A stretch of DNA of 64,000 nucleotides. Origin: Pasteurellaceae bacterium. GTDB taxonomy: Bacteria; Pseudomonadota; Gammaproteobacteria; Enterobacterales; Pasteurellaceae. Where the stretch lies: contig JAUNAB010000010.1 in assembly GCA_030527795.1 (NCBI GenBank), positions 1 to 64,000 on the forward strand, written 5' to 3'. The position numbers were made by a program, and so were the translations under genes. Shown in pieces: positions 15,170 to 25,651 of this stretch. The notes below the pieces were generated by a model. It saw only the letters and a list, made by a program, of their open reading frames with translations, was not told the DNA's origin and did no database searches. How positions within the stretch are numbered: position 1 is the stretch's first letter; every line of letters begins with the position of its first letter.

Positions 15170-16321
15170 TTATATATCAACAGGTTGCCAATCTTTGCCT
15201 TTTACTGGCGGGAGATAAGCTAAGCCCATTAGGTTCTGTTGCCATAGCCCTTCAGGGTAGCCGTAGTGATCGGCACGTTCAGGGTCAAAGCGTGTGGTGA
15301 TTTGATCTGCTTGCCCATTTTCAATGAGTTCAACTAGGTTGTGTGGATTAAGTAGCACAGCTTTACCGAGAGCGATGAACTCTGCCCAACCTGTGTTAAG
15401 TGCGTTTAGCATCGCATCAGCACTGAGCAAATTACCCACGCCAATCACAGGGAATGCACCATTTACACGTTGATGAATTAATTGTAAACGGGTTAAATTG
15501 GTGTCTGCACCACGGCGGGCTTTTTTATAGAAATCCCATAATGAAATGTGCAGATATTGCAATGGTTTGGTTTTTAAGGCATCAATCAAGGCAAACGTAT
15601 CTGTCATTGTTAAACCTTGTTCGCCTGGTTCTTCTGGCGATAAACGGTAGCCCACAATAAAATCAGGGCGTTGATGTTTAGTGCGTACCGCATTGACGGC
15701 ATCAACGATGGCAAGGGGAAAGCGTAAACGTTTTTCTAAGCTGCCGCCCCATTCATCTGTACGTTGATTGCTCGCCGCAGAGCTAAATTGTTGTATTAAA
15801 TAGCCATTTGCACCGTGAATTTCCACGCCATCATAACCTGCACGCAAGGCGAGAACAGTGGCATTAGCAAAGGCTTGGATCAGTTGTTCAATTTCTGCCA
15901 CGCTTAATTCACGTGCATTGAACATTGCAGGATCGGCACTGGGTGCTACGACATCTTGATTTGGATTGGTATCCGCTTGTGCTTGGGTGATATTTTTGCC
16001 GCCGTGATGAATTTGCAAAATCGCTTTTGCCCCTTGTGCGTGGTACATTTCCGCACGGGCTTTTAGGCTTGGTAAATCTTGATCGCTGATCGCATAGGGC
16101 TGACCAACAAAGGCTTTGCCTTCTTCTGACACAAGGGTTGCTGCGGCAATAAACATAGAAAAACCTTGCGCACGACCTTGCAAAAAGGTGCGTTCTTCAT
16201 CGCTAAGTGAACCATCGGGATTAGACGCATAGTGCGTAATAGGTGCAACCACTAAACGATTTTTGAGTGTTACGCCGTTGTTTAAGGTATAAGATTGAAA
16301 TAAAGGACTAAAGGATTGCAT
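15170..16321 (-). CDS. Old-yellow-enzyme family NADH:flavin oxidoreductase
   Basis: This 383-aa FMN-dependent TIM-barrel protein has MQSFSPLFQSYTLNNGVTLKNRLVVAPIT at the N-terminus, QIHHGG near residue 105, GYDGVEIHGANGYLIQQF with the substrate-binding His-Gly-Ala-Asn, SNQRTDEWGGSLEKRLRFP, and a C-terminal FMN phosphate site (IGVGNLL, FIALGKAVL). Family members reduce activated C=C bonds of enones or nitro compounds; the natural substrate is usually unknown. It shares strand with the tannase upstream, with a paired CCGCGG terminator between them, so they are probably separate transcripts. Confidence 0.88.
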   Translation of the reverse strand: MQSFSPLFQSYTLNNGVTLKNRLVVAPITHYASNPDGSLSDEERTFLQGRAQGFSMFIAAATLVSEEGKAFVGQPYAISDQDLPSLKARAEMYHAQGAKAILQIHHGGKNITQAQADTNPNQDVVAPSADPAMFNARELSVAEIEQLIQAFANATVLALRAGYDGVEIHGANGYLIQQFSSAASNQRTDEWGGSLEKRLRFPLAIVDAVNAVRTKHQRPDFIVGYRLSPEEPGEQGLTMTDTFALIDALKTKPLQYLHISLWDFYKKARRGADTNLTRLQLIHQRVNGAFPVIGVGNLLSADAMLNALNTGWAEFIALGKAVLLNPHNLVELIENGQADQITTRFDPERADHYGYPEGLWQQNLMGLAYLPPVKGKDWQPVDI

Positions 16322-16393
16322 AATTTCACCTCTGTTAATAAACTCAAGCCTAATATGATACTACTTTAGAATAGAAAAGCGTATTTTTATTAG

Positions 16394-16432
16394 AAAACCG
16401 CGGTCAAAAAACGTGTGAAATTTTGACCGCGG
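16394..16432. repeat. Paired ACCGCGGTC terminator element
   Basis: AAAACCGCGGTC (16394-16405) and GACCGCGG (16425-16432) face each other around an AT-rich loop. The element lies between the tannase and oxidoreductase genes, and its right arm is followed by GATAG instead of T residues. Confidence 0.85.
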
Positions 16433-16439
16433 GATAGGG

Positions 16440-17933
16440 TTATTTGGCAAGATGATCAATCCATTGGAACAGTTCATCTAAGTCGTAATCGCCTGAATGT
16501 GGAACTGCCCAAGGATACGCTAGATCAACTTGTTTGCCGTGCATTTGTAGTGCAACGGCTAAGATTGCGGAAATAGCGTGCGAAGTGTCGCGGTCTGCCG
16601 TGCCAACACGAATACGCCAGTATTGTGCAGCTTTGGGGTTATCTAAATAGTGCATTGGGTTCATCATTTTAATGATGTGGCTATCAGCCATTGCCCAAGA
16701 GCCAATTTTGTTACCGATATGATGTTGATAGCTATAAGGAGTAAAATGTTTGTTATTGATTTTTAAGCGATTATTTTCGCCGAACAGATTATTTTCCCCA
16801 CTATCCATCGTGAGTGCATCAAAGGCAGGTGGGGATTTCATTCGTTTGGCGGAATGTACATAACCGTCCCAATCAATGTTTTTCACCGAGCCGTCTTGTG
16901 CGAAGCCAATCCAAGAAAATGCACTGAGATCCGTGCCTTTTTGCCGTGCGTTTTCAGTGGATTGGGCAATCAAATTCGCTAGATAATTTTTGAATGAACC
17001 ATTGCCTTGCTGATCAAGCGTGAGCGGATTGCCATTTGCATCTTTTAAGTTCAAGCTATTGAGATAGTTTGGAAATAATTGTTTTAATTCCGCGGAAACC
17101 TTGATTTCTTCAGCGTTGAGCGTGCCTTCAATTTTAGGTAGCATTCCTTGTGAACGATCGTTGAACGTTTTGGCGTTGAGCTTGCTCATATCCATACGGC
17201 TAAAATCGTTTACTCCGTTAAATTCCCATTCATAATCACTGTCCGCATTGTCTAAATTGGTAATCGGGCAATAGGCAGAAACAGCAAAAATCCTATCACT
17301 TGCCTTGGCGGCACCAAGTGCTTTTAAGGCACTTTCATAATCTGCACTATCGGCACTTGCCCCAAATAATGCGGATAACGCCCCGCCCGCACTGGTGCCG
17401 TTTGAAATGATTTTATTTGCATCGCCTAGCATTTTTCCGTCATTAGCGTGCAAATAACGTACCGCGGCTTTTAAGTCAATGATCGCCGCAGGGGCTTTGC
17501 CCGTATAGGGACCATTGTGTTCTAAGGTGCGTCCACGTGCGCCAACACTGGCGACTACATAACCTTGCGCTAACGCATTTAAGATGGTGCTTGTTTTTCC
17601 GCCCATCCCTTTGTCTTCCGCTTTCGCCGCCATTGCTGGCATATATCCGCCTACGGAATTGGGTAAGAAAATCGGTGCGTTGTTAGCATAGCCATTAATT
17701 TGCTGTCCATTAAAATGGGCTTCTGGTACATAAAAATGCAAGCTCTGATAGGCAGGTTCAATAGGGTTGGCAACATATACAATATCTTCATAAGCTCGAT
17801 AAATAAGGGTTTTGCCGTTGAGTTGTACAGTCTTGATTTGGTAATGTTGTTGATTAAAATCCAAACTATATTGCTTATGGGATTGATGCGTTGATTTTTT
17901 CGGTGTGGATGTGTTGTGTGAGGGGGTTGCCAC
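16440..17933 (-). CDS. Subtype-B tannase / feruloyl esterase-like alpha/beta hydrolase
   Basis: This 497-aa protein closely resembles the Lactobacillus TanB-type tannase pattern: PNSVGGYMPA, GYVVASVGARGRT, AAVRYLHAND, SNGTSAGGALSALFGAS, FAVSAYCPITNLDNADSDYEWEFNGVND. The nucleophile is Ser181 in GTSAG; the acid is likely in GTADRDTS and the histidine in VPHSGDYDLDELF. Tannases hydrolyse galloyl esters of hydrolysable tannins. The start codon appears to be GTG, with no signal peptide, so the enzyme is probably cytoplasmic. It stands alone next to an ene-reductase, which could act on related plant phenolics; that link is speculative. Confidence 0.85.
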   Translation of the reverse strand: MATPSHNTSTPKKSTHQSHKQYSLDFNQQHYQIKTVQLNGKTLIYRAYEDIVYVANPIEPAYQSLHFYVPEAHFNGQQINGYANNAPIFLPNSVGGYMPAMAAKAEDKGMGGKTSTILNALAQGYVVASVGARGRTLEHNGPYTGKAPAAIIDLKAAVRYLHANDGKMLGDANKIISNGTSAGGALSALFGASADSADYESALKALGAAKASDRIFAVSAYCPITNLDNADSDYEWEFNGVNDFSRMDMSKLNAKTFNDRSQGMLPKIEGTLNAEEIKVSAELKQLFPNYLNSLNLKDANGNPLTLDQQGNGSFKNYLANLIAQSTENARQKGTDLSAFSWIGFAQDGSVKNIDWDGYVHSAKRMKSPPAFDALTMDSGENNLFGENNRLKINNKHFTPYSYQHHIGNKIGSWAMADSHIIKMMNPMHYLDNPKAAQYWRIRVGTADRDTSHAISAILAVALQMHGKQVDLAYPWAVPHSGDYDLDELFQWIDHLAK

Positions 17934-18056
17934 TGCATTACCAAATCGTTATAAATGAACGAGACTTCATATTTTTTTGTGTATAACTATACTAGGGTAG
18001 CATAAGTGTTAGCTTAATTCTACGCGTTGTTTTGTTAAGCATAGTAAAAATGGGCA

Positions 18057-18098
18057 AAACCGCGGTCAAAAAACGTGTGAATTTTTGACCGCGGTTTT
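18057..18098. repeat. Paired ACCGCGGTC terminator-like element
   Basis: AAAACCGCGGTC and GACCGCGGTTTT arms flank an AAAAAACGTGTGAATTTT loop. It lies in the divergent tannase/rpoH gap, upstream of both genes, where a terminator of either gene is not expected. Confidence 0.85.
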
Positions 18099-18195
18099 GG
18101 GCGGATTGCCGATGGAATAGATAGCCAATGCAGTCAAAAAATAAAGATGAAATCAGGGAACTTTTCTATTAAAATGTACTCTAATTACAGATAGG

Positions 18196-18229
18196 ATAGA
18201 TTGGTGATGAGCGGTACCAATCTATTTTG
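18196..18229 (+). terminator. Hairpin with T-run upstream of rpoH
   Basis: ATAGATTGGT (18196-18205) and ACCAATCTAT (18216-18225) form a perfect 10-bp stem with a 10-nt loop, followed by TTTTG. It lies 60 bp before rpoH and would end a short transcript or act as a leader attenuator. The rest of the 355-bp gap (17934-18288) holds the paired repeat, a half repeat (18254-18265) and no gene. Confidence 0.6.
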
Positions 18230-18288
18230 ATTGTAAAAAACGTGCGGATTTTTGTCCGCGGTTTTGTGTAATACTCGGAGGGGAATTA

Positions 18289-19134
18289 ATGACAGAAACT
18301 CAATCAATGATGCTTGTCCCTCAACAAGGCAGCCTCGAAGCGTACATTCGCACCGCAAATACTTACCCAATGTTAAGTGCGGAAGAAGAAAAATCCCTAG
18401 CAGAACGTTTATATTATCAACAAGATTTAGATGCGGCGAAAAAATTGATTTTGTCGCACTTGCGTTTCGTTATCCACGTTGCTCGTGGCTATTCAGGTTA
18501 TGGTTTGCCACAAGCGGACTTAATTCAAGAAGGCAACATTGGTTTAATGAAAGCGATCAAACGCTTTAATCCCGAAGTGGGTGTGCGTTTAGTATCCTTT
18601 GCAGTGCATTGGATTAAAGCAGAAATTCACGAATATGTATTAAGAAATTGGCGAATCGTAAAAGTGGCTACCACAAAAGCACAACGTAAATTGTTTTTTA
18701 ATTTGCGCAAAACAAAACAGCGTTTAGGTTGGTTTAGTGATAATGAAGTGGATTTGGTCGCCAATGAATTAGGTGTGTCAAAACAAGAGGTGATCGAAAT
18801 GGAAAGCCGAATGACGGGGGCAGATGTCGGATTTGATTTTCCTGATGATGCCGATGATGATGCTTATGCACCGTCAATGTTCTTGGAAGATAAACATTCT
18901 AATTTTGCCGCAGAATTGGAAAATGAGAATTTTGAAACCCAAGCGGTAGATCAATTAACAATGGCGCTTGAAAGCCTTGATGAACGCAGTCAAGATATTA
19001 TTAAAGCACGTTGGTTAGACGAAAATAAAGCAACGTTACACGATTTGGCAGCGAAATATAATATTTCAGCAGAACGTGTAAGACAACTTGAAAGCAATGC
19101 CTTGAAAAAATTAAAAGGTGCAGTTAACTTCTAA
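18289..19134 (+). CDS. rpoH: RNA polymerase heat-shock sigma factor RpoH (sigma-32)
   Basis: This 281-aa protein is essentially the E. coli RpoH length (284). Region 2 is intact ([61 protein letters not shown]). The RpoH-specific region C box ([12 protein letters not shown]) and the region 4 HTH ([29 protein letters not shown]) are present. It directs core polymerase to heat-shock promoters such as groESL, 4.7 kb downstream in this window. A strong GGAGGGG site precedes the ATG. Upstream lies a terminator-like hairpin that may take part in control. Confidence 0.97.
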   Translation: MTETQSMMLVPQQGSLEAYIRTANTYPMLSAEEEKSLAERLYYQQDLDAAKKLILSHLRFVIHVARGYSGYGLPQADLIQEGNIGLMKAIKRFNPEVGVRLVSFAVHWIKAEIHEYVLRNWRIVKVATTKAQRKLFFNLRKTKQRLGWFSDNEVDLVANELGVSKQEVIEMESRMTGADVGFDFPDDADDDAYAPSMFLEDKHSNFAAELENENFETQAVDQLTMALESLDERSQDIIKARWLDENKATLHDLAAKYNISAERVRQLESNALKKLKGAVNF

Positions 19135-19140
19135 TTTTAA

Positions 19141-19167
19141 GCCCTGTGGAAACACGGGGCTTTTTGT
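19141..19167 (+). terminator. rpoH terminator
   Basis: GCCCTGTG / CACGGGGC stem (one G-T pair) with a GAAA loop at 19141-19160, then TTTTTGTTT. Confidence 0.88.
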
Positions 19168-19325
19168 TTGGTTTTTTTGACTAGGTTAGCGATTTTGTTG
19201 TGTCGCTATTTTGTTCACATTAGAACAAACAACATCATTTTGTATAAATTTCCTTGAGCCAAGGGGTATTTGGTATTAAAGTGTGAAAAAATATTGCTGA
19301 GAATAATTATTGAAAAGGAGTCTTT

Positions 19326-19982
19326 ATGGATCAGTTTGAAATGAAAAAAATCGCAGCCAATGCAGCATTGAGTTTTGTGAAGCCCGATATGATTGTTGGC
19401 GTGGGCAGTGGTTCTACCGTAAATTGTTTTATTGAAGCACTTGGCTCAGTTAAAAATCAAATTAAAGGGGCGGTCGCCGCGTCTAACGCATCGGAAGAAT
19501 TGTTGCGTAAACAAGGCATTGACGTGTTTAGCCCAAATGATGTGTCAAGTTTAGATATTTATGTTGATGGGGCTGATGAGATTAATCCGCAGCGGATGAT
19601 GATTAAAGGTGGTGGTGCAGCGTTAACACGTGAAAAAATTGTGGCTTCATTAGCAAAAAATTTCATCTGCATTGTAGATAGCAGTAAACAAGTGGATGTG
19701 TTAGGCTCTACATTCCCGTTGCCAGTGGAAGTCATTCCAATGGCACGTTCGCAAGTGGCACGTAAATTGGTGGCATTAGGCGGCGCACCTGAATGGCGTG
19801 AAGGAGTCATTACGGATAATGGCAATGTGATTTTAGATGTTTATCATTTTAAAATCTTAAACCCTGTGGAAATGGAAAAAAACTTAAATAATATTGCTGG
19901 AGTGGTAACTAACGGCATCTTTGCATTAAATTCTGCGAATACGGTCATTGTTGGCACGCCTGATGGAGCAATAATTTTATAA
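19326..19982 (+). CDS. rpiA: Ribose-5-phosphate isomerase A
   Basis: This 218-aa cytoplasmic enzyme interconverts ribose-5-phosphate and ribulose-5-phosphate in the pentose-phosphate pathway. It carries [13 protein letters not shown] (phosphate loop), the catalytic DGADEINP segment and [14 protein letters not shown]. The length matches E. coli RpiA (219 aa). The ribosome site AAGGAG ends 5 bp before the ATG. It is followed after 17 bp by serA, the same rpiA-serA order as in E. coli and Haemophilus, so they are probably co-transcribed. Confidence 0.97.
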   Translation: MDQFEMKKIAANAALSFVKPDMIVGVGSGSTVNCFIEALGSVKNQIKGAVAASNASEELLRKQGIDVFSPNDVSSLDIYVDGADEINPQRMMIKGGGAALTREKIVASLAKNFICIVDSSKQVDVLGSTFPLPVEVIPMARSQVARKLVALGGAPEWREGVITDNGNVILDVYHFKILNPVEMEKNLNNIAGVVTNGIFALNSANTVIVGTPDGAIIL

Positions 19983-19999
19983 TAACAAAGGAAGCAAAT

Positions 20000-21232
20000 A
20001 TGACAGAAAAAATCTCTCTCGATAAATCAAAAATCAAGTTTCTATTGTTGGAAGGCGTGCATCAAAGTGCAATTGATACCTTGAAAAGTGCGGGCTATAC
20101 CAACATTGAATATCATAAAAAAGCATTGGACGGCGATGAATTAAAAGCAGCGATCAAAGATGCCCACTTTGTTGGATTACGTTCGCGGACGCATTTAACG
20201 GCAGAGATTTTGGAACATGCGAATAAGCTTATTGCGATTGGTTGTTTTTGTATTGGGACCAATCAAGTGGATTTAGACGCAGCAAAAATCCGCGGAATCC
20301 CCGTATTTAATGCACCTTTTTCAAATACGCGTTCAGTTGCAGAATTAGTGCTAGGCGAAATTTTGTTATTAATGCGTAACGTTCCACAGGCAAATGCACA
20401 AGTGCATCGTGGTGTGTGGAATAAATCCGCGGTTGGTTCACACGAAGCACGTGGTAAAAAATTGGGTATTGTCGGTTATGGGCATATTGGTTCGCAATTA
20501 AGTATTCTTGCTGAAGCCTTGGGAATGCGTGTGTATTTTTACGATGTAGAAAATAAATTGCCATTGGGGAATGCACAACAAGTACGTAGTTTAGACGAGT
20601 TGCTCTCTTCTTGCGATGTGATTAGTTTGCACGTCCCTGAAAATGCGTCCACTAAAAATATGATTAATGCACAACGTATTGCACAATTAAAACAGGATAG
20701 CATTTTTATCAATGCAGCACGTGGCACCGTGGTGGATATTGATGCCTTAGCCGCGGCACTTTCCGCGGGCAAATTGCGTGGTGCAGCGATAGATGTATTC
20801 CCAACAGAACCTTCGTCCATTAAAGAAGAATTTGTTTCGCCATTGCGTCAGTTTGACAATGTGATTTTAACCCCACATATTGGTGGTTCAACCGCGGAAG
20901 CACAAGAGAACATTGGTTCTGAAGTGGCAGGTAAATTCGTGAAATATTCCGATAACGGTTCAACATTGTCTTCGGTGAATTTCCCTGAGGTTTCTTTGCC
21001 TGAACATTGTGGCACGAAACGTTTATTGCATATTCACGAAAATCGCCCAGGGATTTTAAATAAAATTAACCAAGTGTTTGTGCAAGCGAATATCAATATT
21101 GCGGCACAATATTTGCAAACCGACGCTAAAATTGGTTATGTGGTGGTGGATGTGGAAACCGATGATGCACGGGAATTATTAAGTCAATTACGCGAAATTG
21201 ATGGTACAATTCGCACCCGAGTGTTATTTTAA
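20000..21232 (+). CDS. serA: D-3-phosphoglycerate dehydrogenase
   Basis: This 410-aa enzyme catalyses the first step of serine biosynthesis, oxidising 3-phosphoglycerate with NAD. The Rossmann motif is GIVGYGHIGSQLSILAEALGMRVYFYD, with catalytic R in INAARGTVVD, E in DVFPTEP and H in LTPHIGGST. A C-terminal ACT domain (RLLHIHENRPGILNKINQVFVQANINIAAQYLQTD) gives feedback inhibition by serine in the E. coli enzyme. The length equals E. coli SerA (410). It lies directly after rpiA. Confidence 0.98.
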   Translation: MTEKISLDKSKIKFLLLEGVHQSAIDTLKSAGYTNIEYHKKALDGDELKAAIKDAHFVGLRSRTHLTAEILEHANKLIAIGCFCIGTNQVDLDAAKIRGIPVFNAPFSNTRSVAELVLGEILLLMRNVPQANAQVHRGVWNKSAVGSHEARGKKLGIVGYGHIGSQLSILAEALGMRVYFYDVENKLPLGNAQQVRSLDELLSSCDVISLHVPENASTKNMINAQRIAQLKQDSIFINAARGTVVDIDALAAALSAGKLRGAAIDVFPTEPSSIKEEFVSPLRQFDNVILTPHIGGSTAEAQENIGSEVAGKFVKYSDNGSTLSSVNFPEVSLPEHCGTKRLLHIHENRPGILNKINQVFVQANINIAAQYLQTDAKIGYVVVDVETDDARELLSQLREIDGTIRTRVLF

Positions 21233-21261
21233 TCTACGCATTAAAAAATACGTTAATTTTT

Positions 21262-21273
21262 GACCGCGGTTTT
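21262..21273. repeat. Single (half) GACCGCGG element after serA
   Basis: Only the right arm GACCGCGGTTTT is present, preceded by AAAAAATACGTTAATTTTT. The left arm appears lost, leaving the inner sequence of the paired element. Confidence 0.7.
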
Positions 21274-21313
21274 CGCAGTCTTTGTTTTATTGACTATGTT
21301 AGAAGGAAAGACA

Positions 21314-22393
21314 TTGGAAACTCGTCATTATATTACCTTTGCGATCTCGTTTTTAGTATTGCAACTTTTCTTATTTATTTTTGCTCGCACATTAAATTGG
21401 GTATTTGCCCTTGATGATAGCAACGCTATTCGCAAATGGCTTTTTGTGGGCGTCTATCTTATTTTAAATTTATTGGTGCTTAGCGCCCCCTTGCAATTAT
21501 TTCAAGATAGCTTTCGGTTATCCGCCTTTATTTTAGTGTTATTACTTTTTTCTACTTTCGCCAGTATGATTGTTGGTATTGGTTATTGGTGCATTGGCGA
21601 ACGTGGGGAAACATTGTTGCGGATAGCCTATCCTATTTTATTGGTTGGATTCATTTTACTTGGCATTTACAACGCATACACGCCTATTGTACGGCATTAT
21701 CAAATCAAGCTTGATAAACCACTCGCACCATTGCGGATTGGTGTTGCCAGTGATACTCATCTTGGCAAATTTTTTGGCAGTAAAGAATTGGAAAAACTTG
21801 TGACTATTTTTGAGCAACAACAGGTGGATCTGATTTTATTGCCTGGCGATATTATGGACGACAATGTGAACGTTTATCTTGCCGAACAAATGCAACCGCA
21901 TTTAGCCAAATTGCACGCACCACTTGGCGTATATGCCACGATGGGCAATCACGATTTCTTCGGCGATCAACAGCGGATTGAACAGGAAATTCGCAAAGCG
22001 GGTATTCATTTACTAATGGACGACAGTGTGGTGGTTGATCACCGTTTTGTGTTGATTGGGCGGAATGATGATCTCGTTAAAGATCGCCCAAGTGCCGAGG
22101 AATTAGTTCAACAAGTTGACCAAACCTTGCCGATTATTTTGCTCGATCATCGCCCAAGCGAAGTTGAGCAACATTCCAACCTGCCGATTGATATACAATT
22201 TTCAGGGCATACCCACAATGGACAGGTGTTCCCTGCCAATTTTATCGTTAAATGGGTGTATCGTTTGGCTTATGGTTATGAACAGATTAAGCAAACGCAT
22301 TTTTTTGTTACCTCAGGATACGGCTTTTGGGGCGTGCCTTTCCGACTTGGTTCGCAATCAGAAGTCTTGATTGTGGATGTTAGCGGAAAATAG
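21314..22393 (+). CDS. Membrane-anchored metallophosphoesterase
   Basis: The start is placed at TTG 21314, because GAAGGA lies 6 bp upstream; ATG 21296 has no ribosome site, and earlier starts run into the CCGCGG repeat. Several N-terminal membrane helices (to about residue 120) precede a calcineurin-like phosphoesterase domain: GVASDTHLG, LPGDIMDDN, MGNHDFF and FSGHTHNGQVFP hold the metal ligands. The family includes YkoE/YaeI-like enzymes with varied substrates (for example UDP-diacylglucosamine or nucleotides). The substrate cannot be told here. A paired CCGCGG terminator follows. Confidence 0.85.
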   Translation: METRHYITFAISFLVLQLFLFIFARTLNWVFALDDSNAIRKWLFVGVYLILNLLVLSAPLQLFQDSFRLSAFILVLLLFSTFASMIVGIGYWCIGERGETLLRIAYPILLVGFILLGIYNAYTPIVRHYQIKLDKPLAPLRIGVASDTHLGKFFGSKELEKLVTIFEQQQVDLILLPGDIMDDNVNVYLAEQMQPHLAKLHAPLGVYATMGNHDFFGDQQRIEQEIRKAGIHLLMDDSVVVDHRFVLIGRNDDLVKDRPSAEELVQQVDQTLPIILLDHRPSEVEQHSNLPIDIQFSGHTHNGQVFPANFIVKWVYRLAYGYEQIKQTHFFVTSGYGFWGVPFRLGSQSEVLIVDVSGK

Positions 22394-22400
22394 CCTACTT

Positions 22401-22444
22401 AAACCGCGGTCAAAAAAACGTTTAAATTTTTGACCGCGGTTTTT
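22401..22444. repeat. Paired ACCGCGGTC terminator element
   Basis: AAACCGCGGTC and GACCGCGGTTTTT arms around AAAAAAACGTTTAAATTTTT. It is close to the consensus of the whole set and ends the phosphoesterase transcript. Confidence 0.9.
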
Positions 22445-22509
22445 GCTTGAAATATGGTGTTTTGCCCTTATTTATTTGAAATCATTTGATTATTATAGGA
22501 ACGTTCACG

Positions 22510-22998
22510 ATGCCTTTTTTACTGTTTATTCTTGCCGTGTTTGGCTGGTTATATGTTGAAATTTCCTTATTGATTTGGGCAGGAAGCTATATTGGGGCGT
22601 TAGGCATCATCATCTTATTGGTGCTTTCAGCGTTATGGGGTGTACGTTTAATTCAATTAAGCGGATTAATGACGCTATTTAATGTGCGTTCGCAATTAAT
22701 GAAAGGCGAATTGCCTACGCGGGCATTATTGAAATCCGTTATTGGCGTGGTTGCAGGGATTTTATTTATTATTCCTGGTTTGTTAAGCGATCTCTTAGCG
22801 TTATTGATGTTATTCTCACCGATTAGTGCTTTATTGGAAATCTGGTTAATCAATAAGGTGCGTTTGAAAGTGCATTCTTTTTTTCAAGGTCGCACTTCAG
22901 GGTTTACACAAACGGATTTTCAGCAAAATGCACAAGCTGAAACCGTTTTTGATGCAGAATTTGAGCGTCAGGTGGATGAAGATCATCGTTTAAAATAA
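22510..22998 (+). CDS. fxsA: FxsA family membrane protein
   Basis: The start at ATG 22510 follows AGGAAC; the frame open further upstream lacks a start signal. The 162-aa protein has about three or four membrane helices: [50 protein letters not shown], then [32 protein letters not shown]. An acidic tail follows. E. coli FxsA relieves phage T7 exclusion by plasmid F when overproduced; its normal function is unknown. It lies just upstream of groESL, as in related genomes. Confidence 0.9.
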   Translation: MPFLLFILAVFGWLYVEISLLIWAGSYIGALGIIILLVLSALWGVRLIQLSGLMTLFNVRSQLMKGELPTRALLKSVIGVVAGILFIIPGLLSDLLALLMLFSPISALLEIWLINKVRLKVHSFFQGRTSGFTQTDFQQNAQAETVFDAEFERQVDEDHRLK

Positions 22999-23012
22999 AT
23001 GGCATTTCTCCC

Positions 23013-23041
23013 CTTGAAATTGAAAAAATTGTGCTTATATT
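23013..23041 (+). promoter_or_regulatory. groESL promoter with sigma-32-like -35 box
   Basis: CTTGAAA (23013-23019) is the consensus sigma-32 -35 element; after 14 bp comes CTTATATT (23034-23041), which resembles both a weak sigma-32 -10 (CCCCATnT) and a sigma-70 -10. This fits heat-shock control of groESL by the RpoH encoded upstream. Confidence 0.7.
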
Positions 23042-23081
23042 GAATGAGATTTTATTTAACTTACTAAAAAGGAAAGAAAAA

Positions 23082-23372
23082 ATGAATATTCGTCCATTAC
23101 ACGATAAAGTAATTTTAAAACGTGAAGAAGTTGAAACACGTTCAAGTGGCGGCATCGTTTTAACGGGTTCCGCAGCGACAAAATCAACCCGTGGCAAAGT
23201 GCTAGCGGTGGGACACGGTCGGATTCTTGAAAATGGTAGTGTACATCCTATGCACGTTAAAGTTGGCGATATCGTGATTTTTAATGATGGTTATGGTGTC
23301 AAAGAAGAAAAAATTGACGGCGAAGAAGTGTTAATCATTTCTGAAGGCGATATTTTGGCAATTGTTGAATAA
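23082..23372 (+). CDS. groES: Co-chaperonin GroES
   Basis: This 96-aa protein starts at ATG 23082 behind AAGGAAAG. It has [47 protein letters not shown] with the mobile loop (residues about 17-32) that docks onto Gro[36 protein letters not shown] closes the beta-barrel. It caps the GroEL chamber as a heptamer. It is followed by groEL after 29 bp, the classic operon, behind a sigma-32-like promoter. Confidence 0.98.
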   Translation: MNIRPLHDKVILKREEVETRSSGGIVLTGSAATKSTRGKVLAVGHGRILENGSVHPMHVKVGDIVIFNDGYGVKEEKIDGEEVLIISEGDILAIVE

Positions 23373-23380
23373 GATAGTAA

Positions 23381-25048
<1,668 letters not shown>

Positions 25049-25068
25049 TTTTCCGCACGGCATTATTT

Positions 25069-25104
25069 AAAACGGCACGCTTATTTAAGGTGCCGTTTTA
25101 TTTT
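25069..25104. terminator. Bidirectional terminator between groEL and sprT
   Basis: AAAACGGCAC (25069-25078) and GTGCCGTTTT (25090-25099) form a 10-bp stem with T-runs on both strands. It overlaps the end of sprT and serves both convergent genes. Confidence 0.9.
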
Positions 25105-25615
25105 TACTCGCTTTTTCGCCAAACACTAAGGGAGAGCCACATTGCCGACAAATGTAATGCATTTGTTGCTGTAGAATACGTTGATGACGGCGAGAGCTTA
25201 AATGGTGCGTTTGGCATTCGCAATGGTAAGCAAAGGTTTTACCGCGGACGTTTTTCGTGTCAAATTGATGGCAGGTTAACGCAGGCAAATGAAAGAGTTG
25301 CTGCATCATATTCTGCCATTCCTTGCCGTGCGGTTTGACATTGCCAAATAGTTGATAAACCAGTAAATGTGCTAACTCGTGGGGAACGACTTGTTGAATA
25401 AATTCAACGGGATTTTCTAATAATAGGGTTTTGTTTAGACGAATTTCATTTTGTTGCAGATACGCAACGCCTGCTTTCACTCCACGAAGATCATACATCA
25501 CATTTGGCATTAGGAATGTTTGTTTAAAATGATCTTGTGCTAAGTCTAAGCATTGATGCAATTTGCGTTGCACTTGCATTTTTAATTGGCGGAATTGAGC
25601 GAGTTGTTGAGACAT
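25085..25615 (-). CDS. sprT: SprT family zinc metalloprotease-like protein
   Basis: This 176-aa protein has the HExxH zinc motif (H79-E80-L-A-H83) in [18 protein letters not shown]-terminal zinc ribbon follows (YHCEC and [10 protein letters not shown]). It matches bacterial SprT (E. coli 165 aa), related to eukaryotic Spartan, a DNA-protein crosslink protease; the bacterial role is poorly defined. It lies downstream of metK on the same strand, 36 bp apart with a hairpin in the gap, and convergent with groEL. Confidence 0.93.
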   Translation of the reverse strand: MSQQLAQFRQLKMQVQRKLHQCLDLAQDHFKQTFLMPNVMYDLRGVKAGVAYLQQNEIRLNKTLLLENPVEFIQQVVPHELAHLLVYQLFGNVKPHGKEWQNMMQQLFHLPALTCHQFDTKNVRGKTFAYHCECQTHHLSSRRHQRILQQQMHYICRQCGSPLVFGEKASKNKTAP

Positions 25616-25622
25616 AAGTATT

Positions 25623-25644
25623 ATCCCCCGTATGAACGGGGGAT
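25623..25644. other. Hairpin between metK and sprT
   Basis: ATCCCCCGT / ACGGGGGAT with an ATGA loop forms a 9-bp GC-rich stem, with no T-run on either side. It may be a partial terminator or an mRNA-processing or stability element between two co-oriented genes. Confidence 0.6.
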
Positions 25645-25651
25645 ATTCATA

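Noticed and set aside
16440..17944. Possible frameshift at the tannase N-terminus hiding a signal peptide
   Set aside because: An upstream in-frame stop exists and the overlapping +1 frame gives no hydrophobic signal sequence; related TanB enzymes also lack one.
21260..21313. Earlier start for the metallophosphoesterase at TTG 21260
   Set aside because: It would encode part of a CCGCGG repeat; a ribosome site is seen only before TTG 21314.
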